Positions 60,480-64,000 of a stretch of 64,000 bases of DNA are shown one piece after another. The notes beneath the pieces were generated by a model. It was not told the origin of the DNA. It saw only the letters and a program-made list of their open reading frames with translations, and did no database searches. Numbering within the stretch: the stretch's first letter is position 1; every line of letters begins with the position of its first letter. This stretch comes from Verrucomicrobiota bacterium (lineage in GTDB: Bacteria > Chlamydiota > Chlamydiia > Chlamydiales > Rhabdochlamydiaceae): positions 62,001 to 126,000 of the forward strand of contig JAFEGH010000004.1 of assembly GCA_018240065.1 (NCBI GenBank), read 5' to 3'. A program made the translations under genes and the position numbers.

Positions 60480-63400
60480 AAAGAGCGTTATTATTTATTC
60501 CCCCTCTATTGGCCTGCTCGCTGCTTTATGCATTGCCCGAAAGCGCAGAGGTCGCTGCTGGCCAGGCGGAATTTCACTCTCCCGATTCCAAAACGCTCAA
60601 GATCAAGGCCGCAGATAAGGCGATCATTAACTATCGCAAGTTCAATATCGGTGAGAAGGAGGCTGTCGAGTTCCTTCAACCTTCCTCAAAATCCACTGTC
60701 CTGAATAGGATTAGAGGAGGAGAACCGAGCAAGATCCTGGGAACCTTGAGCGCCAACGGGCGGGTCTTTCTCGTCAACCCGAGCGGGATCTACTTCGGCC
60801 CTAATTCTTCCGTCAATACAGGGTCCTTCCTGGCTTCCACTTTAAATATCCGCGACGATGACTTTCTCAATGACAAATTCGAGTTCTATCAGGAACCCGG
60901 GACAAAGGCCGGTTCGATCATCAACGAGGGGATGATTTCCGCTGGAGCTGAAGGGTTCATCGCGTTCATGGCACCCATCATCGAAAACCGCGGTTCTGTT
61001 CTGGCGAAGGCGGGCAAGGTCTTTTTTGGCGCGGGGGAGCGGGTGATCCTCGATTTCTCAGGCGATGGCCTCATTCAATTCACTGTCGACGGAGAATTGA
61101 AACAGGCGCTCATTGAAAACTACGGGAACATCGAAGCCGCAGGCGGCCATGTCGAGATTTCGATGCGCACGGCGCGCGATGCGATCAAAATGGTTGTCAA
61201 CAGCGATGGGATTACCCCTGCGAATAGCATTGAAGAGATCGACGGGATCATCCGTCTTGTGAGCAACAGCAGGATAGCCGCCGATAAGGTGTCCATCGAC
61301 GGCTCAAAGGTCGACGTCAGTGGCGGGATCGATGTCGCAAGCGCAGAGGGAAAAGGGGGCGCAGCCCACATTTTAGGCGAGAACATTCAATTGCTCGGCG
61401 TGCAGATCGATGCTTCTGGATTGATGGGAGGCGGCGAGGTGCTGATTGGCGGGGATTATCAAGGAAAGGGTCCGCATCGCAACGCCAACCTGACCCGGAT
61501 GGACGAATCTTCCGTTATCCTCGCGGATGCGACGCTGCAGGGAGATGGGGGCAAAGTCATCCTGTGGGCGGACGAGACAACTCTTTTCGACGGAAAGATC
61601 TATGCGCGTGGGGGCTCGGAGGGGGGCAACGGGGGATTTGTCGAAACCTCGGGCAAACAAAACTTAGGGGTTGAGTTCGGTCATGTGAACACGCTTGCCC
61701 CCTATGGCAGAGTAGGCGACTGGCTGCTCGACCCAGCTTCCATCACCATCGCATCGGGAGGGACCAGCGGCACGATCGCCAGTGGTTCTGCTCCCAATTG
61801 CGGTACAACCGGCGCTCTCAATATTCGCACTTCTACCTTAGCGGCAGCTGCCACGAACGTAGCCCTTTGCGCTCAAAATGCCACCAACAGCTCGATTACT
61901 GTCAGCAATGCATTTAGGATGGCCGCCGGCATTTCGATATCTTTGACGGCTGGCTCGACCAACGTGGGCGCGATCAATTTGAATGCGGGCATTACGACAA
62001 GAGGCGCGCCTATTTCCCTCACAGGAGTTGTGAATTTGGGTGCAAACTTGTCGCTCGATACGACAAATGCGGGGGGATCGCCCGCTGGATCAAACATCAC
62101 TTTTTCCAGCACTGTCAACGGGGCTCGAGCGTTGACTCTTAACGGGGGCACGGGAGGCGTTGTCACATTGACAGGGGCCGTTGGCGGGACGACAGCTTTG
62201 AGTTCATTGACTGTCACGAACAGCGCCGCGCTCAACTTCAATAGCACTGTGAATATTACAGGAGCGCTGACCCAGACCAATGCGGCAACTGGAGCTACCA
62301 CGTTTGACAATACTGTCTCGGTTGGATCTGCGACCCTTCGCGGGACGACTTTTGCTGTGAACAATAGCATGACCTCGACAGGCGCCATCGCCGTCACAAA
62401 CAGCGGGCTTCTCACTAAGTCTGCCACGGGGAACATCGTCGCCGCGGGCGGTTTCAGCACAACAGGGGCTGTGAACCTGGCCAGCAACATCACGACAACG
62501 AATACAGCTCTGAGTATCGGCGGAGCATTGACGATCGCTGAAGCGGCTGCGCCAACGCTGACAAGCGGATCAGGGACGCTGACTGTCACCGGGACGATGG
62601 ACGGGACAGCGGGTGGAGTGGCGGAGAGCCTCACTTTGAATGCGCTCGGCGGAATTGTCAATCTTGGGACTGTCGGTTCGGGAAGCACTACAAGTCTGAC
62701 CGCGCTCACGATAACAAATAGTTCCGCTCTCAATTTTAACGGCGCCGTGAATATTACCGGGGCGCTGACCCAGACCAATGCGGCGACAGGGGCGACGACA
62801 TTCAGCAACACCGTATCTGTTGGGTCCGCAACGCTGAGAGGAACGTCTTTCGCTGTGAATAACAGTCTGACGTCGACAGGTGCGATTGCCGTTACCAACA
62901 GCGGGGTTTTCACCAAGAATTCTACAGGAAGCATCGTTGCGCCTGGAGGATTCAGCACGACGGGCGCTGTCAACCTGGCCAGCAATATTACCACAACGAA
63001 TACGGCCCTCAGCATCGGCGGCGCATTGACGATCGCTGAAGCGGCTGCGCCAACGCTGACAAGCGGATCAGGGACACTGAGCATCACCGGGATAACGGAC
63101 GGAACAGCGGGCGGGGCTGCGGAGAGCCTTACTTTGAATGCGCTGGGCGGGATCATCAACCTTGGAGCTCTCGGTTCTGGAAGCGCTACCAGCCTGACCT
63201 CACTCACGATTACGAATAGCGCCGCGATGAACTTTAATGGCGCAGTCAATATTACAGGGGCGCTGACCCAGACGAATGCGGCGACAGGGGCTACCACATT
63301 CAGCAACACTGTATCTGTTGGGTCCGCAGTGCTTCAGGGTACGACTTTTGCGGTGAATAACAGCCTAACGTCGACAGGTGCGATTGCTGTTACAAACAGC

Positions 63401-64000
63401 GGGGTTTTCACGAAGAATTCTACAGGAAGCATTGTCGCACCTGGCGGATTCAGCACGACAGCAGACGCCTCGCTGTCCAGCAATATCACAACGACAAATA
63501 CGCCTCTTTCCATCGGCGGAAATCTATCGCTTGGCGGCGCCGTCATTCTTTCGACGCAAGGTGCAGTTGGCGCAGGGAACATCACCGTCACCGGAACGAC
63601 AAACGGCGCTCAATCCTTGACGCTGACAGCGGGAACTGGAACAGCGACGCTGACGGGCGCCGTCGGTGGGACGACGCCTCTTGCTTCTCTGACCGCTACA
63701 GCTGCAACGGTCAATCAGAATTCGTCAGTGAAAACAACGGGCACCGTCAGCTACACGGGATCCACTGCGATCAATCTTTTTGGAAATATCACGACAAGCG
63801 GCGGAACAATCGGACTCACAGGGCCTGTCAATGTTGACGCCTCGATTGCCCTCGATGCGACAAATGCCGGAGGCACTCCTGCGGGGAACTCGATTTCCTT
63901 CAGCAGCACCATTGATGGCATGGCCGCCTATACTCAGGACTTTTCTCTTCGGGCTGGAGGAGGAAATATTACCTTCGGCGGTGCCCTGGGAGGTACAGTT
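60476..64000 (+). CDS. TpsA filamentous-haemagglutinin-like adhesin, 5' part, open at the window edge
   Basis: 1175 codons without a stop up to the end of the window, starting at TTG 60476, which overlaps the tpsB stop. Signal peptide MKRALLFIPPLLACSLLYAL. The TPS secretion domain follows, with RVFLVNPSGIYFGPNSSVNT (NPSGI at residues 101-105) and GDWLLDPASITIASGG near 61706. From about 61800 the protein is Thr/Ser/Gly/Ala-rich beta-helix sequence. Three 166-residue repeats (NITGALTQTNAATGATTF ... ALTIAEAAAPTLTSGSGTL) lie from 62236 to about 63530. Expected to be exported by TpsB and displayed as a long adhesin. Long antisense frames (e.g. 61873-63309) are shadows of its biased codons. Confidence 0.9.
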   Translation, partial: MKRALLFIPPLLACSLLYALPESAEVAAGQAEFHSPDSKTLKIKAADKAIINYRKFNIGEKEAVEFLQPSSKSTVLNRIRGGEPSKILGTLSANGRVFLVNPSGIYFGPNSSVNTGSFLASTLNIRDDDFLNDKFEFYQEPGTKAGSIINEGMISAGAEGFIAFMAPIIENRGSVLAKAGKVFFGAGERVILDFSGDGLIQFTVDGELKQALIENYGNIEAAGGHVEISMRTARDAIKMVVNSDGITPANSIEEIDGIIRLVSNSRIAADKVSIDGSKVDVSGGIDVASAEGKGGAAHILGENIQLLGVQIDASGLMGGGEVLIGGDYQGKGPHRNANLTRMDESSVILADATLQGDGGKVILWADETTLFDGKIYARGGSEGGNGGFVETSGKQNLGVEFGHVNTLAPYGRVGDWLLDPASITIASGGTSGTIASGSAPNCGTTGALNIRTSTLAAAATNVALCAQNATNSSITVSNAFRMAAGISISLTAGSTNVGAINLNAGITTRGAPISLTGVVNLGANLSLDTTNAGGSPAGSNITFSSTVNGARALTLNGGTGGVVTLTGAVGGTTALSSLTVTNSAALNFNSTVNITGALTQTNAATGATTFDNTVSVGSATLRGTTFAVNNSMTSTGAIAVTNSGLLTKSATGNIVAAGGFSTTGAVNLASNITTTNTALSIGGALTIAEAAAPTLTSGSGTLTVTGTMDGTAGGVAESLTLNALGGIVNLGTVGSGSTTSLTALTITNSSALNFNGAVNITGALTQTNAATGATTFSNTVSVGSATLRGTSFAVNNSLTSTGAIAVTNSGVFTKNSTGSIVAPGGFSTTGAVNLASNITTTNTALSIGGALTIAEAAAPTLTSGSGTLSITGITDGTAGGAAESLTLNALGGIINLGALGSGSATSLTSLTITNSAAMNFNGAVNITGALTQTNAATGATTFSNTVSVGSAVLQGTTFAVNNSLTSTGAIAVTNSGVFTKNSTGSIVAPGGFSTTADASLSSNITTTNTPLSIGGNLSLGGAVILSTQGAVGAGNITVTGTTNGAQSLTLTAGTGTATLTGAVGGTTPLASLTATAATVNQNSSVKTTGTVSYTGSTAINLFGNITTSGGTIGLTGPVNVDASIALDATNAGGTPAGNSISFSSTIDGMAAYTQDFSLRAGGGNITFGGALGGTV
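62236..63530 (+). repeat. 498-bp tandem repeats inside tpsA
   Basis: Landmarks recur exactly 498 bases apart: AATATTAC at 62252, 62750 and 63248, and GCATTGACGATCGCTG at 62525 and 63023. Copies: 62236-62733, 62734-63231, and a partial one to about 63530, where the sequence changes after SIGG. The period is 166 codons, so gain or loss of a copy keeps the frame. Confidence 0.9.

Noticed and set aside
61873..63309. 478-aa minus-strand open frame
   Set aside because: It is exactly antisense to the tpsA repeats and owes its openness to the biased codons of the plus-strand gene. The Val/Pro/Ala-rich translation has no start context and mirrors the repeat pattern.

Overview
The window is from a chromosome of a member of the phylum Chlamydiae, most probably an environmental (Parachlamydiales-type) chlamydia rather than a Chlamydia species. 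The evidence is gene order. hisS-aspS-mip-spoU(trmL), uhpC followed by dnaE, the bamD-like/lptE-like pair, dacF, the fmu (rsmB)-type gene, lnt-lpxC-fabZ-lpxA-fmt, and the rplC-to-rplQ ribosomal block followed by gapA all follow the order I recall from Chlamydia trachomatis (roughly CT504-CT553). The ribosomal block also lacks rpsJ, rpsN, rpmD, infA and rpmJ at their usual places, as I recall for Chlamydia. Base composition looks close to 50 % GC, higher than Chlamydia. I do not assign a genus.

Layout. 1-5423 (minus strand): the end of an SDF-family symporter gene, then trmL, an FKBP/Mip isomerase, aspS, hisS and one unknown gene. 5714-7099: uhpC, with a strong promoter and an unusual double palindrome upstream. 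7266-11921: an accessory insertion between uhpC and dnaE holding a lipoprotein, a metallo-beta-lactamase-fold protein, a large protein with two carbohydrate-binding-like modules and a C39-like cysteine protease domain, and a toxin-antitoxin pair whose toxin gene has no normal start. 12084-19600: dnaE, threonine aldolase, an ABC exporter, a HIT protein and a small unknown gene. 19759-28262: envelope genes (BamD-like, LptE-like, DacF, SurA-like) with rRNA methyltransferases KsgA and RsmB and a secreted ParB-like protein. 28398-33967: DoxX, Lnt, LpxC, FabZ, LpxA and Fmt, that is lipoprotein maturation, the lipid A entry steps and initiator-tRNA formylation.

34114-38851 holds five consecutive genes, each ending in a two-lobed hydrophobic hairpin. 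They occupy the position of the single inclusion-membrane gene CT529/Cap1 of C. trachomatis, between fmt and rplC, and look like a tandem expansion of inclusion membrane (Inc) effectors. 39281-51682 is a ribosomal superoperon with secY and rpoA, closed by a terminator. gapA and a low-complexity Arg/Gln-rich protein follow, with a structured intergenic region between them.

From the tRNA-Leu(UAA) gene at 54112 to the right edge the recalled synteny stops. A 161-bp direct repeat sits against the tRNA 3' end, followed by a P-type proton-pump-like ATPase, a CPBP membrane protease, an exported methyltransferase-like protein, and a two-partner secretion locus. In that locus tpsB is followed, with overlapping stop and start codons, by a giant haemagglutinin-like tpsA that is still open at the window edge and carries 498-bp tandem repeats. 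This right arm looks like a tRNA-associated accessory island.

The most interesting items are the Inc-like array, the CBM-like/C39-like protein, the TPS locus with its internal repeats, and several perfect inverted repeats placed over promoters or ribosome binding sites. All functional statements come from reading motifs and remembered synteny; no database search was run.
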